64,000 bases of DNA from Wolbachia endosymbiont of Aedes albopictus (GCF_024804185.1 NZ_CP101657.1:310001-374000); one strand, 5' to 3'. Positions 44,378 to 53,664 are shown, counted from the stretch's first letter. Program-made: numbers and translations. Notes: generated by a model not told the origin, from the sequence alone.

Positions 44378-45361
44378 CTAATTTACAAGAACAGAAATAG
44401 TATCCTCTATAGAGGCGCTTTCATACAATAATCTATAGACCGCTTCACATATAGGCATTTTTATCTTTAGCTTTCTTGCTAAATTAAATATGGGTTCAGC
44501 AGTGCTAAAACCTTCAATCACTGACTTGCCTTCTGACAAAATCTGCTGAACATTAAAGCCATTGTCACTATTACCTATTTTAAACCCAAAAGATAGGTTT
44601 CTTGAATTCAAGGATGTGCATGTCATAATTAGGTCACCCAGACATGCCGGTCCAAGTAGTGTATTTATATCCACATTACCGTTACCAACTTTTGCTGAGT
44701 ATAAAGCCTTAATTTCGCTTACACTTTTCGTAATCAATGCTGCATGAGCATTAAACCCAAGTTTACTACCTAGAACAATCCCACACGCTATAGCAAAAAC
44801 GTTCTTTAACGCTGCACAAACCTGTATCCCTATAACATCGCTACTAAGGCGTAATTTAACATTTTCTTGCTGTAGTTCTGATACTAGCTTTGAACCCAAT
44901 ATGTTATTTCGGCATGCAAGAACCATTGAATAGGGTAATTTTCTTGCAACTTCTACAGCAAAACTAGGGCCTGAAAAAATAGCAATAGGATTGTTAGGTA
45001 AAACTTCATTTACTATTTCACTAGGTAATTTTAATGTAGACTTTTCTATTCCCTTACAAGCTAAAATTATTGCTACATCTTTTTTCAGATTACAATTATG
45101 CAATTGCTGACATACCTCCCTCAGAGATTGAGTGGGAACAGCGAGGATTGTTACTGAAGCATTAATTGTGTCTTCAATAGCCAATTTTACTGACACATTA
45201 TCAGAAATTCGACAACCGGGTAGCTTGTCACTTTCTCTTTTCCCGTTGATTGATTCAAATGTAGTTTCATTGCGAGTCCACAAAATCACATCTTTCTTAC
45301 TACCTAATGAAATTGCGATTGCTGTACCCCATGCACCAGCACCTAAAATTGATATTGCCAC
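44378..45361 (-). CDS. gpsA: Glycerol-3-phosphate dehydrogenase [NAD(P)+]
   Basis: GpsA makes sn-glycerol 3-phosphate for phospholipids. The 327-residue protein has the dinucleotide motif ISILGAGAWGTAIAISL, the FSGPSFAVEVA motif, the catalytic Lys in CAALKNVFAIACG and GPACLGDLIMTC. With pgpA directly downstream it forms a small phospholipid cluster. Confidence 0.96.
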   Translation of the reverse strand: MAISILGAGAWGTAIAISLGSKKDVILWTRNETTFESINGKRESDKLPGCRISDNVSVKLAIEDTINASVTILAVPTQSLREVCQQLHNCNLKKDVAIILACKGIEKSTLKLPSEIVNEVLPNNPIAIFSGPSFAVEVARKLPYSMVLACRNNILGSKLVSELQQENVKLRLSSDVIGIQVCAALKNVFAIACGIVLGSKLGFNAHAALITKSVSEIKALYSAKVGNGNVDINTLLGPACLGDLIMTCTSLNSRNLSFGFKIGNSDNGFNVQQILSEGKSVIEGFSTAEPIFNLARKLKIKMPICEAVYRLLYESASIEDTISVLVN

Positions 45362-45685
45362 ACAATATTCCTGAAAGTATTACTTATACTTTAAAACAGT
45401 AGGGTAAGTAAATTAAAAATATAACACAGACATATAGAATAGTTAAATATTTATTAAACGAAGTATTCTTTTAATAATAGTAACTTTAATTCAATATTTA
45501 CTAAAAATATTATTACTACCATGTATATCTATTATATTTTAGATCTATTTATATAACTTTGGAACAATATATTTACTATTAATTAATAAGTGTAATTTTG
45601 ATCATTTGTTAATAAAAATTTGATTTATTACTTTCCTTAGTTATATATATTACTAAAATTATAAATTATTTATGGGGTGTAAAAT
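45362..45685. other. AT-rich divergent regulatory region between gpsA and ctrA
   Basis: No gene is seen in these 324 bp, which are more AT-rich than the surroundings. It holds the gpsA promoter region on one side and the ctrA promoter region on the other. A TTAA-N7-TTAA motif lies at 45443-45457. A possible ctrA promoter is TTGATT near 45620 with ATATAT near 45645. Confidence 0.5.
45443..45457 (+). promoter_or_regulatory. Candidate CtrA binding site (TTAA-N7-TTAA)
   Basis: TTAA at 45443-45446 and 45454-45457 are separated by exactly 7 bp, the full consensus of the alphaproteobacterial CtrA box, about 230 bp before ctrA. In such AT-rich DNA a chance match is possible. If real it would mean autoregulation, as known for CtrA in Caulobacter. 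Confidence 0.35.
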
Positions 45686-46456
45686 ATGCGTATATTATTA
45701 ATTGAGGATGATCAAGTAAGTGCAAAGACTGTGGTTAATGCCTTAACTTCTGATGGACACTTCTGTGACGTTGTTACTTCTGCACAAGATTATAACAATA
45801 ATATGGTTTCCTCAAATGGAGATTACTATGACCTAGTTATTTTAGATATACACTTGCCTGGTGATATTGATGGATATGATATATTGTTAAGACTAAGAAG
45901 TGCAAAAATCAAAGTTCCTGTCTTAATACTTTCATGTATATCCGCTGTCAATCACAAAGCTAAAGGGCTTGGGTATGGTGCCGATGATTACTTAACCAAG
46001 CCATTTCATAAAAGCGAGTTATTAGCTCGAATTAAGGCCATAGTGCGTCGTACTAAAGGCCATCCTGAATCGGTGATAAAGATTGGTAATATAAATATCA
46101 ATTTTGATCACAGGATTGTTGAGGTGAAAGGTAAAACGGTTCACCTTACTAATAAAGAGTATTCTATGATAGAATTGCTAGCATTGCGTAAAGGAACAGT
46201 ACTAACAAAAGAAATGTTCTTAAATCATCTTTACAATGGCTTGGATGAACCTTCAGATAACAAGATAGTTGATGTTTTTATGTGCAAATTACGTAAGAAA
46301 CTTGAAAGTGCAAATGATGGAAAAAGCCACATAGAAACCGTTTGGGGCAGAGGGTATGTTCTGAAAGAGTATATTGATGATGAAGAATATTCTAATGTTA
46401 ATGTAGGCGAAAGTAGTGATGGCTATCAAGCAGAACAAGTGAAGGACAACGCATGA
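45686..46456 (+). CDS. ctrA: Cell-cycle response regulator CtrA
   Basis: The 256-residue protein has a receiver domain with the acid pocket ED at 7-9, phospho-acceptor Asp54 in VILDIHLPG, and the DDYLTKPF motif, followed by an OmpR-type winged helix (about 130-230; HLTNKEYSMIELLALRKG, IVDVFMCKLRKKLE, ETVWGRGYVL) that is typical of CtrA. It is a master regulator in alphaproteobacteria. The tail (about 230-256) is acidic and variable. It stands alone, divergent from gpsA and convergent with rnpB. Confidence 0.95.
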   Translation: MRILLIEDDQVSAKTVVNALTSDGHFCDVVTSAQDYNNNMVSSNGDYYDLVILDIHLPGDIDGYDILLRLRSAKIKVPVLILSCISAVNHKAKGLGYGADDYLTKPFHKSELLARIKAIVRRTKGHPESVIKIGNININFDHRIVEVKGKTVHLTNKEYSMIELLALRKGTVLTKEMFLNHLYNGLDEPSDNKIVDVFMCKLRKKLESANDGKSHIETVWGRGYVLKEYIDDEEYSNVNVGESSDGYQAEQVKDNA

Positions 46457-46507
46457 AATGCCTACACTTAAATATAGCATGGCTTATATCGCACGTATCA
46501 TGTGACG

Positions 46508-46852
46508 CCTAGGTGAAATATAAGCCGAGTTCTGTTTATGTAGCTATTTATCTGGAGTAAATGTTACCATTTACCTCATGCGATTTACCCGAGTAGATAT
46601 GAGAAAAACATAAAATCTACTTCTATTTAATCTTGCTCCTAGTGTTGGTTACTTGACTACCAATGTTGCCATTGCCATGGTGTGCTCTTACCACACCTTT
46701 TCACCCTTACCTAAAATATTTTAGGCGGTAATTTTCTGTAGCCCTATAACTGGAGTTACCTCCGGCGGGCGTTACCCGTCACTATTTTTCCTTGGAGCCC
46801 GGACTTTCCTCTGCTATGTTTATCACACAACAGCAGCTACTTATTTCACCCA
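46508..46852 (-). ncRNA. rnpB: RNase P RNA
   Basis: Read on the minus strand, the sequence has the universal P4-region motif GAGGAAAGTCCGGGCTC (complement of 46792-46809), GACGGGTAACGCCCG after it, GGTGAAAAGGTGTGGTAAG in the specificity part and the 3' ACAGAACTCGGCTTAT. The ends TGGGTGAAATA and TATTTCACCTA pair as helix P1. A TATAAT-like -10 (complement of 46856-46861) lies just upstream of the 5' end. It is the bacterial type A layout. The ends are placed from the P1 pairing and are approximate. It processes tRNA 5' leaders together with RnpA. Confidence 0.93.
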
Positions 46853-47010
46853 GGAATTATACTTTAACATGAAAATCACAAAAGCAAAAGACAATTTCCT
46901 AACAGCCTACATATTAAAAACATTCAGACAAATAGCTAAAGGTGATATTCCGGCACATCATTGCTATCCCAAGATAAGCTTTTTTCACTTTTAGACTCCG
47001 CTTCAGTTAG

Positions 47011-49146
47011 TCAAGAGCCTGGTCCGCCGCTTGAAGACGACGAGCTACTTCTTGCTCGACTACTACTTTCTACTGATATACTGTTTAGCATTGTTTCAGA
47101 TTGATACGTAGTTTGTATAGATATGTTATTATCACTGCTTGTTCTGCTATGGGTGAAAAAAATTTCTTCATTGCTGCTATTTGAATGCGATTCCAAATCA
47201 GCTAATTCTAACACATGAGCAGTATTATAATAACCGTGATATTTCTTAATACATTTATATGCTATAAACCCTATAATTCCAGCAATACCTATTGTTCCAA
47301 TCAAAGATCCTCCTATCATTCCTGCCCTATTAGACCCTATAGCAAGTTGAGTAGGCTGTGGTGAAAAAGTAGTTTGAGGAAGTAAAGTTGTGGTAAATAT
47401 AGGAGTTGTTGACTCTCTTGTTCTAGTACTTGGTATAATAAATACTGTTTGTGTAGTTTTCTCTAAGCTTGTTGTTGGCACAGTTGGCTTCACTGTTACT
47501 GTACTTGTTTGAGTCGTTGACTCTGTTGAAGGTTTATTCATCGTAGAAGTCGACGCAACGGCTTCTGTTGTTGGCTCCACTGTTATTGTGCTTGTTTGAG
47601 CCGTTGAAGGTTTACTCGTTGTAGAAGTCGACGCAACAGTCGCTGCTGTAGGTTTTACAGTACTTGTCCCAGTTTCCGAAGTTACTATCGGCGCACTAGT
47701 TGACGTTGTAGCAACCATGGTCGCTTGTAAAGTAGTAGTTGTTTTTGCTACTGTTGTTGGCTCCACTGTTACTGTACTTGTTTGAGTCGTTGAAGGTTTA
47801 CTCATTGTAGAAGTAGGTGCAATGGCTTCTGTTGTCAATTTAGTAGTCTTCACAGTGTCGGTTTCTGCTGTACTAGCAATTGCAGCAGTCGACGCTTGCT
47901 TAGAAGTCACAACCGTTTCTGTAATAGTTACAGGAGCCACGGTACTACTAGAAATAATATCTGGCGTTAATCGACCGTTAATGATATTAACAAAATCACT
48001 GAAAGTTTTGACGCTATTTGCTGGTATTATTGTTACCTTGGAAGGTTTTTCAAATCTTTGATGATTGCAAATTGTGATGTTTCCTTCATTTATTGCAGTT
48101 ACAATAAAACTGTCTTGACCATTGTTTTTAACATACAATTGCTTTATAGAATCTGCAAATTCACAAACAGTAAAGTTCGATTTTGATCCATTCTTAACAA
48201 GACTTGTTAAATGTAATGTTTGTTTATTAGGCGACCGGCCTTCTGCAAGAAAAGCAACTAGATTACCACCTTCAACATACTGTAGAAAATTTATTTCACC
48301 TGGATTAGAAGTAATAGATGACGCTGTATTTATTTGACAATTTTTCTTACCAAGCAAACATTCATCTTTCTTTCCACTTTTTAGATCCTCAACCACTTTA
48401 GTCATATCAAATTTGAAAATATGTGTTTTTCTCACCTCTTGATCCCCAATAATTTTTCTGCTCACTTGCGAATAAAGCATCGTGTTTCCATTTAATGCCA
48501 ATTGCCCCTGATTATCAAAATTGAACAATTTTCTTTCTGTAACACCTTTTTCTCCAGTCAATAACTTAAATTTTCCGCTCTCGCTTGACTTTAAGTACCA
48601 AGAAACCAAAGTTTGATCCTTTAAGTTATGGGCGATTACAATTACATCACCATTATCAACCTTTGCTGCTCTTGGTTGAAAGTAACTATTGCCCACATTT
48701 GCAAGACTACCATTATTAATATTTTTTTGTAATTTTCTTTTATCTAAATGTTCAACTGAAGGAGTATTAACTGATTGTTTAATTCCGTAAGTGTTAAAAG
48801 ATAAGCCTTTAACGCATTTTTCTCCTTCTTCGCTAATTCCTTCTTCAGGAAAGATAACTCCAACTTTATCTATTTCAGCTGAATCTTCTATTAATGTGAG
48901 AGATAATTGATCTTTGAATTCATTTGCTACGCTGATATTTGTACTACATTCGTATGTTTTTGATTGATATAATGGACTAATAAGTAATTTTACTTTACTG
49001 CTCCCATTACCATTATCTTGATAGCTGAGTCCGTAAGCAACTCCATTCCCCTCAATTAATTCTATGTTTGTTGGATTAAAACCTATCGCTTCTTTCACTT
49101 CCGGTGTATTTGAGTTGATCCCGAGTAATCTTCTTAATATAGACAT
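47011..49146 (-). CDS. Large membrane protein with Ser/Thr-rich mucin-like repeats
   Basis: I do not recognise a family. From the ATG at 49146 (MSILRRLLGINSNTPEV, 711 residues) it has a globular region (about 1-395) with beta-rich character and several Cys, a Thr/Ser/Pro/Val-rich stretch (about 398-605) with three repeats of 26-30 residues built on TSTxSKPST..QTSTVTVEPTT, a membrane segment at about 608-630 with GG/GxxxG spacing, and an 80-residue tail ending in a Ser-rich run. An upstream ATG at 49293 would add a poor 49-residue leader. It lacks a classical signal peptide, so it may be inserted by its C-terminal helix or exported by another route. It looks like a surface or host-directed protein; that is inference. 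Confidence 0.78.
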   Translation of the reverse strand: MSILRRLLGINSNTPEVKEAIGFNPTNIELIEGNGVAYGLSYQDNGNGSSKVKLLISPLYQSKTYECSTNISVANEFKDQLSLTLIEDSAEIDKVGVIFPEEGISEEGEKCVKGLSFNTYGIKQSVNTPSVEHLDKRKLQKNINNGSLANVGNSYFQPRAAKVDNGDVIVIAHNLKDQTLVSWYLKSSESGKFKLLTGEKGVTERKLFNFDNQGQLALNGNTMLYSQVSRKIIGDQEVRKTHIFKFDMTKVVEDLKSGKKDECLLGKKNCQINTASSITSNPGEINFLQYVEGGNLVAFLAEGRSPNKQTLHLTSLVKNGSKSNFTVCEFADSIKQLYVKNNGQDSFIVTAINEGNITICNHQRFEKPSKVTIIPANSVKTFSDFVNIINGRLTPDIISSSTVAPVTITETVVTSKQASTAAIASTAETDTVKTTKLTTEAIAPTSTMSKPSTTQTSTVTVEPTTVAKTTTTLQATMVATTSTSAPIVTSETGTSTVKPTAATVASTSTTSKPSTAQTSTITVEPTTEAVASTSTMNKPSTESTTQTSTVTVKPTVPTTSLEKTTQTVFIIPSTRTRESTTPIFTTTLLPQTTFSPQPTQLAIGSNRAGMIGGSLIGTIGIAGIIGFIAYKCIKKYHGYYNTAHVLELADLESHSNSSNEEIFFTHSRTSSDNNISIQTTYQSETMLNSISVESSSRARSSSSSSSGGPGS
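47485..47836 (-). repeat. Coding repeats of the mucin-like gene
   Basis: Three copies of a 78-86-bp unit lie at 47485-47570, 47573-47650 and 47759-47836. They share GTTGAAGGTTTACTC and CTTGTTTGAG words and encode TSTxSKPST..QTSTVTVEPTT. A 108-bp spacer of related Thr-rich coding sequence separates the second and third. The copy at 47485 has an extra 6 bp (ES). Such units can vary in number between strains. Confidence 0.75.
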
Positions 49147-49268
49147 AATTTTATTTAAAATATTAATAAAAACGCTATTATGATTACCCCTGGTGTTAAT
49201 GTCAATGAAAATTTTAACTAAAATTAAAAAATTAATACCTTTATAATCTGCAAAGCGAAATATGAGAA

Positions 49269-49421
49269 ATGAGTAGCAGTAAAGAATTCGCAAACTGGGT
49301 GGATAAGCAATACCACTCCATAGATAGTATGATACTGCAAAACGCTATTTCTCAAAAAACCAACAATTGCAATCATTGGTTCTACAGGTATAATCTGTTA
49401 AATTTTACACGAGTCTTATGA
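49269..49421 (+). CDS. Possible 50-residue protein directly upstream of nuoE
   Basis: An open frame from ATG 49269 to TGA 49419-49421 encodes 50 residues (MSSSKEFANWVDKQYHSIDS ..). The stop ends one base before the nuoE start codon. There is no good ribosome-binding site and no family match known to me, and the codon use is not decisive. It may be a real small coupled gene, a leader or chance. Confidence 0.25.
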   Translation: MSSSKEFANWVDKQYHSIDSMILQNAISQKTNNCNHWFYRYNLLNFTRVL

Positions 49422-49922
49422 ATGATAGAAAAAGAAGAGCAGTTTAGTTTTACATCAGAAAACCTCAAGAAAGTAGGAAAGTTTATAGAGATGTATCCTA
49501 AAGGCAGAGAAGGTAGTGCTGTCATGCCTTTACTATATCTGGTTCAAGAGCAATGTGGATGGGTTTCTGAACCTGCTATGCGTTATGTTGCTGATATGCT
49601 GCATATTCCACACATTCGTGTATATGAAGTGGCAAATTTTTACACCATGTATAATTTAAAACCAGTAGGCAAATATCTAATACAAATTTGTAGAACAACT
49701 CCTTGCTGGTTGTGCAATAGTGAAGAAGTTTTAAATACCTTTAAAAAAAAACTTGGAATCAATATCGGTGAGACTACTAAAGATAATTTGTTCACTTTAA
49801 AAGAAGTCGAATGCCTAGGTGCATGCGTTAATGCTCCCGTTGTGCAGATCAATAATGACTTCTATGAAAATCTTACTCCTGAAAAAGTAGAAAACATCAT
49901 AACAGAACTTTCAGGCAAATAG
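49422..49922 (+). CDS. nuoE: NADH-quinone oxidoreductase subunit E
   Basis: The 166-residue protein is the thioredoxin-like 2Fe-2S subunit of complex I. The four cluster Cys lie in CRTTPCWLC (first and second about 5 apart) and CLGACVNAP. Other family elements are KEGSAVMPLLYLVQEQCG-like helix and VYEVANFYTMYNL. It is separated from the other nuo genes here; nuoF is not adjacent. tgt starts directly after its stop. Confidence 0.95.
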   Translation: MIEKEEQFSFTSENLKKVGKFIEMYPKGREGSAVMPLLYLVQEQCGWVSEPAMRYVADMLHIPHIRVYEVANFYTMYNLKPVGKYLIQICRTTPCWLCNSEEVLNTFKKKLGINIGETTKDNLFTLKEVECLGACVNAPVVQINNDFYENLTPEKVENIITELSGK

Positions 49923-51137
49923 ATGAAAGAAGAATTTGCATTCAAGATAATCAAGCAATCAGGTTCTGCAAAAGTTGGAACAATTAAAACTCAAAATGGA
50001 AGCGTAGAAACACCAGCTTTTATATTCTGTGCAACAAAAGCTGCAATTAAAGCTGCAGATATCGAGAGAATTAGTGAAGCAGGTACTCAGATAATACTTT
50101 CCAACACCTATCACCTAATGCTTCAACCAGGAGAGAATACTGTTGCAAAACTTGGTGGTTTGCACAAGATGATGGGATGGAATGGGCCAATGCTAACTGA
50201 CTCAGGTGGATATCAGATATTTAGCTTAGGGCACGGATCAGTTTCGGAAGAGATAAAAGGAATAAGAAAAAAACAAAAAACTTTGATCAAAATTAATGAG
50301 GATGGGGCAATTTTTCGTTCTTACATTAATGGTAAAACTTATTGCTTAACTCCTGAAAAATCTATAAAAATTCAACAAAAATTAGGTGCAGATTTAATCC
50401 TGGTTTTAGATGAATGCACTCCATTTCACGTAAGCAAAGAATATACAGCAAAATCAATGCTCATGAGCCACAGATGGGCTGAACGTTCTTTAAATGAATT
50501 TGAAAAAAACAATAATGGCAAGCAGGCACTGTATGGAATTAGTCAAGGCGGAGTATATCAAGATTTACGTAGAGAAAGTTGTAATTTTATTAACGATTTG
50601 CCATTTTTTGGTCAAGCAATAGGTGGATCACTTGGTCAAAGTAAAGAGCAGATGTACGATGTAGTTTCTTTCATTATGGACCATCTGAAAAAAGATAGGC
50701 CTACTCATTTGCTTGGTATTGGTGGAATTGTGGACATCTTTCGCGGAGTAGAACTTGGAATTGACACGTTTGATTGCGTACATCCAACTCGTTTAGCAAG
50801 ACATGGTGGCGCGCTTATCAAAGTAAAAAATAGAGATTCTATTTCTTCAAAGTGCAAAGAACATATTAATTTGCGAAATCAACAATTTGAATTAGATGAT
50901 AACCCAATTGAAAGTGACTGTCTATGTTTTACCTGCAGAAAACATTCAAGAGCTTATATACACCATTTGCTGAAAGCTAAAGAGCTTCTGGCTCACACGC
51001 TCGTTACCATTCATAATGTTTTCTTCATGAATAAGTTAATGGCATCTATAAGGCAGGCAATATTGGATGATAGGCTAGATCAGGAGAAAAATAATTGGAT
51101 TAGTGAGATACCATTACACTGTGAATTATACACCTAG
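49923..51137 (+). CDS. tgt: Queuine tRNA-ribosyltransferase
   Basis: Tgt exchanges guanine-34 of certain tRNAs for a queuine precursor. The 404-residue protein has ILSNTYHLMLQPGE, LTDSGGYQIFSLG with the catalytic Asp, DECTPFH, GIGGIVDIFRGV and the zinc site CLCFTCRKHSRAYIHHL. It is somewhat longer than the usual 370-380 residues. Its start is one base after the nuoE stop, so the two are coupled although functionally unrelated. Confidence 0.95.
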   Translation: MKEEFAFKIIKQSGSAKVGTIKTQNGSVETPAFIFCATKAAIKAADIERISEAGTQIILSNTYHLMLQPGENTVAKLGGLHKMMGWNGPMLTDSGGYQIFSLGHGSVSEEIKGIRKKQKTLIKINEDGAIFRSYINGKTYCLTPEKSIKIQQKLGADLILVLDECTPFHVSKEYTAKSMLMSHRWAERSLNEFEKNNNGKQALYGISQGGVYQDLRRESCNFINDLPFFGQAIGGSLGQSKEQMYDVVSFIMDHLKKDRPTHLLGIGGIVDIFRGVELGIDTFDCVHPTRLARHGGALIKVKNRDSISSKCKEHINLRNQQFELDDNPIESDCLCFTCRKHSRAYIHHLLKAKELLAHTLVTIHNVFFMNKLMASIRQAILDDRLDQEKNNWISEIPLHCELYT

Positions 51138-51274
51138 TTCATATTTTTTCTACGCTTATTTTATATTCCCTAAAACAGAAAAAGCCTTCCTCTTCCTACT
51201 CTTTCTTCCTTGGCTAATCCATAGTTAGCGTCTTTTGCACATGTGCGTTGCATTTTTTAATCTTCTTTAAAAAC

Positions 51275-51303
51275 TTGACAATACATGACAACACTGGTAT
51301 GTT
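51275..51303 (+). promoter_or_regulatory. Likely promoter of the small gene at 51330
   Basis: TTGACA (51275-51280) and TATGTT (51298-51303) are separated by 17 bp. They lie 26 bp before the ATG at 51330, and a GAGG ribosome-binding site lies between. Confidence 0.6.
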
Positions 51304-51329
51304 AGAAATATAGTTTTTGTGAGGTATTT

Positions 51330-51647
51330 ATGGTTAGCAATAAAGAAAAGCATCAAATAGCGTTTTGCATTTCAGCCGTTGCATTCTTAGCTGGGTTATC
51401 ATTAATCGCAACTGCAATTGCAGTGGGTACCGTACCTGCTATAGCTGCTTGTCTAGTGATAGGAGGAATTTTGACTGTCTTGTCTGGTGTGCAAGCAGTA
51501 GAAAGCTATTTATTTTTACGAAACAGCGAGAAAACTTTGAATAAACTGATGAGTAATATACGCAATGAATCAGAAAGCAAACTTTTTATAGAAAGGATTT
51601 TGCAACCGTTCATTGAACTTCTTAGTGAGCCTAAGCAACATAATTAA
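51330..51647 (+). CDS. Small protein with two membrane segments, function unknown
   Basis: The 105-residue protein has two hydrophobic segments (about 9-30 and 33-55) in a helical hairpin, then a charged helical tail (about 60-105). It resembles many small hairpin membrane proteins of Anaplasmataceae. No known domain is recognised. It has its own promoter and is convergent with the M16 protease gene 6 bp away. Confidence 0.72.
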   Translation: MVSNKEKHQIAFCISAVAFLAGLSLIATAIAVGTVPAIAACLVIGGILTVLSGVQAVESYLFLRNSEKTLNKLMSNIRNESESKLFIERILQPFIELLSEPKQHN

Positions 51648-51653
51648 AGTACA

Positions 51654-52925
51654 CTAAGCTTTAAGCATAGAAACCACTTTATCGTAACTTGGCAATGATT
51701 TAATTTCTCCAATTGCAGCTAGAGTGGTTTTTTCATGCTGAGATAACAATTTTTTTGCTGCTTTTTTTACGTTAGCAGTGGTAACTGCACTAATTTTTTC
51801 TATTAATTCATTTTTACTGATGTACCTATTATAGTTACCATAGTAGTGCCCCAATGTTTCAGCACGTGAGCTAACACTTTCGCGTGACATTAAAATTTGG
51901 GATTTTATTCGCTCTTTCACTCTATTTACTTCTTCTTCCCTCAGATTATCTGTAGACAGCTTCTTCAACTCTGTCGTCATAGATTTTAAAAGCTTATCTA
52001 AGTTACTACTATCTGTGCCAGCAAAAATGGAAAACATCCCTGTATCAGTGTAGCTGGAATTAAATGAATAAACAGAGTAAGCTAATCCCTGCTTTTCCCT
52101 TACTTCCTGGAACAGGCGTGATGACATTCCGCTCCCTAATATAGAATCAAGCACTTGAAACGTGTGATATTTATCGTCATAACGAGAAACACTAGGTAGA
52201 CCAATTAGCAAGTGTACCTGATCTAATTTACGATGTTCTAAATACTCACCACCAGTACAGCTCGCATTTTGGCTTTTTTTCAGCTTTTTAGAATGAATCT
52301 TTGAGAGAAAATCTTTGGTTAATGCAACAACTTCTTCATGTTCAACATTTCCTGCAACGGTAAATAGCATATTCTCGCCAAAGTAATGTTCATTTATGTA
52401 ATTATCTAGATCTCCTCGAGTAAAAGATTTTACAGTACCTTGCGTGCCTAAGATTGACCTGCCAAAAGGTTGATCTTTATAAGCTGCCTCAAAATATTTA
52501 TCGAAAACAACGTCACTTGGTGAATCATTAGTGTGAAAAATCTCTTGTATTACAACGCCCTTCTCACGTTCCAATTCATCTTCTGGAAACGTAGAATTCA
52601 TCAATATATCTATTAGTATATCAATACCAGTTTTGATGTCTTTCTTGAGGACTTTTGCATAATAGGTGGTGCTTTCCCTACCGGTGCTGGCGTTGAAAAC
52701 TCCACCTATGTCATCAAAAGCTTTTGCAATTTCAAATGCAGTTCTTGTCTTCGTTCCTTTGAAAGCCATGTGTTCTAGAAAATGGGATATTCCATTTTGA
52801 TTTGCACTTTCCGCTCTACTGCCAACACCAACTCGTATGCTTAAAGCTACGGAATCAACATCACGCACCTGCTCAGTTATTATGCGCAAACCATTATCTA
52901 ATTTTGTTACCTGAGGTGTATTCAT
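51654..52925 (-). CDS. M16 family zinc metallopeptidase (processing-peptidase-like)
   Basis: The 423-residue protein has the inverted zinc motif HFLEHMAFKG (H-x2-E-H) with the distal Glu in ELEREKGVVIQE, and the glycine-rich region in LGSGMSSRLFQEVREKQGLAYSV. It resembles bacterial PqqL/MPP-beta-like peptidases of about 420 residues. The start NTPQVTKLDNGLRIITE is typical. It follows sodB by one base. The substrate is unknown. Confidence 0.92.
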   Translation of the reverse strand: MNTPQVTKLDNGLRIITEQVRDVDSVALSIRVGVGSRAESANQNGISHFLEHMAFKGTKTRTAFEIAKAFDDIGGVFNASTGRESTTYYAKVLKKDIKTGIDILIDILMNSTFPEDELEREKGVVIQEIFHTNDSPSDVVFDKYFEAAYKDQPFGRSILGTQGTVKSFTRGDLDNYINEHYFGENMLFTVAGNVEHEEVVALTKDFLSKIHSKKLKKSQNASCTGGEYLEHRKLDQVHLLIGLPSVSRYDDKYHTFQVLDSILGSGMSSRLFQEVREKQGLAYSVYSFNSSYTDTGMFSIFAGTDSSNLDKLLKSMTTELKKLSTDNLREEEVNRVKERIKSQILMSRESVSSRAETLGHYYGNYNRYISKNELIEKISAVTTANVKKAAKKLLSQHEKTTLAAIGEIKSLPSYDKVVSMLKA

Positions 52926-52926
52926 C

Positions 52927-53535
52927 TTATGTATTCTTTTTTAAATTTTCTTCTGCAAAATCCCAATTAATCAAATGATCAAGGAAAACTTTTATGTAGT
53001 CAATTCTACGGTTTTGACAATCTAAATAATAGGCGTGCTCCCAGACATCCATAGTGAGTAGTGGCACTTGGCCATAAATTAATGGCAAATCTGCATTTGG
53101 AGTTTTGGTGATTTTGAGCTTTCCTTTTTCGAGCACTAACCATACCCATCCACTACCAAATTGGCTTACTCCATGATTGGCAAATTCCCCACAAAACTTA
53201 TCAAAACCACCGATATCATCTTGAATTTTTTTTGCCAGAAAACCATCGTCTTTAGGTTTACCACCACCATTCTTCTTCATTGAATTCCAATAAAAAGTGT
53301 GGTTCCAAACTTGCGCTGCGTTATTAAATATGGGAACTTTATCGCTATTACCATGCACTTTTGTTATTATTTCCTCAATTCTCACATGTTGATAATCTGT
53401 ATTTTCAACCAGCTCATTGAGTTTATTTAAATATCCTTTATGGTGCTTATCATAATGAAAATCTAAGGTTTTTGCAGATATGTAAGGCTCTAAAGCTGTT
53501 TTATCATATGGTAATTCAGGTAAAGTAAAACTCAT
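52927..53535 (-). CDS. sodB: Superoxide dismutase [Fe]
   Basis: The 202-residue protein starts FTLPELPYDKTALEPYIS and has the metal ligands in HYDKHHKGY, NHTFYWNSM and DVWEHAYYLD, with GSGWVWLV. The pattern is closer to Fe than Mn types. Length is normal. A ribosome-binding site AAGGAG (complement) precedes the ATG. It is the first gene of a unit with the M16 peptidase. Confidence 0.96.
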   Translation of the reverse strand: MSFTLPELPYDKTALEPYISAKTLDFHYDKHHKGYLNKLNELVENTDYQHVRIEEIITKVHGNSDKVPIFNNAAQVWNHTFYWNSMKKNGGGKPKDDGFLAKKIQDDIGGFDKFCGEFANHGVSQFGSGWVWLVLEKGKLKITKTPNADLPLIYGQVPLLTMDVWEHAYYLDCQNRRIDYIKVFLDHLINWDFAEENLKKNT

Positions 53536-53664
53536 GACAATCTCCTTATTTTTGACCTACTTGGATGGTATTGTAATATGTGCTCTTGTGCAACATATAA
53601 TTAATAGCTAAACACTTGTAACCACTTTCTATGCTAGTTTGCTTGTGAGCAACCTGGATCCCAG

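Noticed and set aside
44378-45374. Plus-strand frames antisense to gpsA
   Set aside because: Shadows of the gpsA coding frame without start signals or family similarity.
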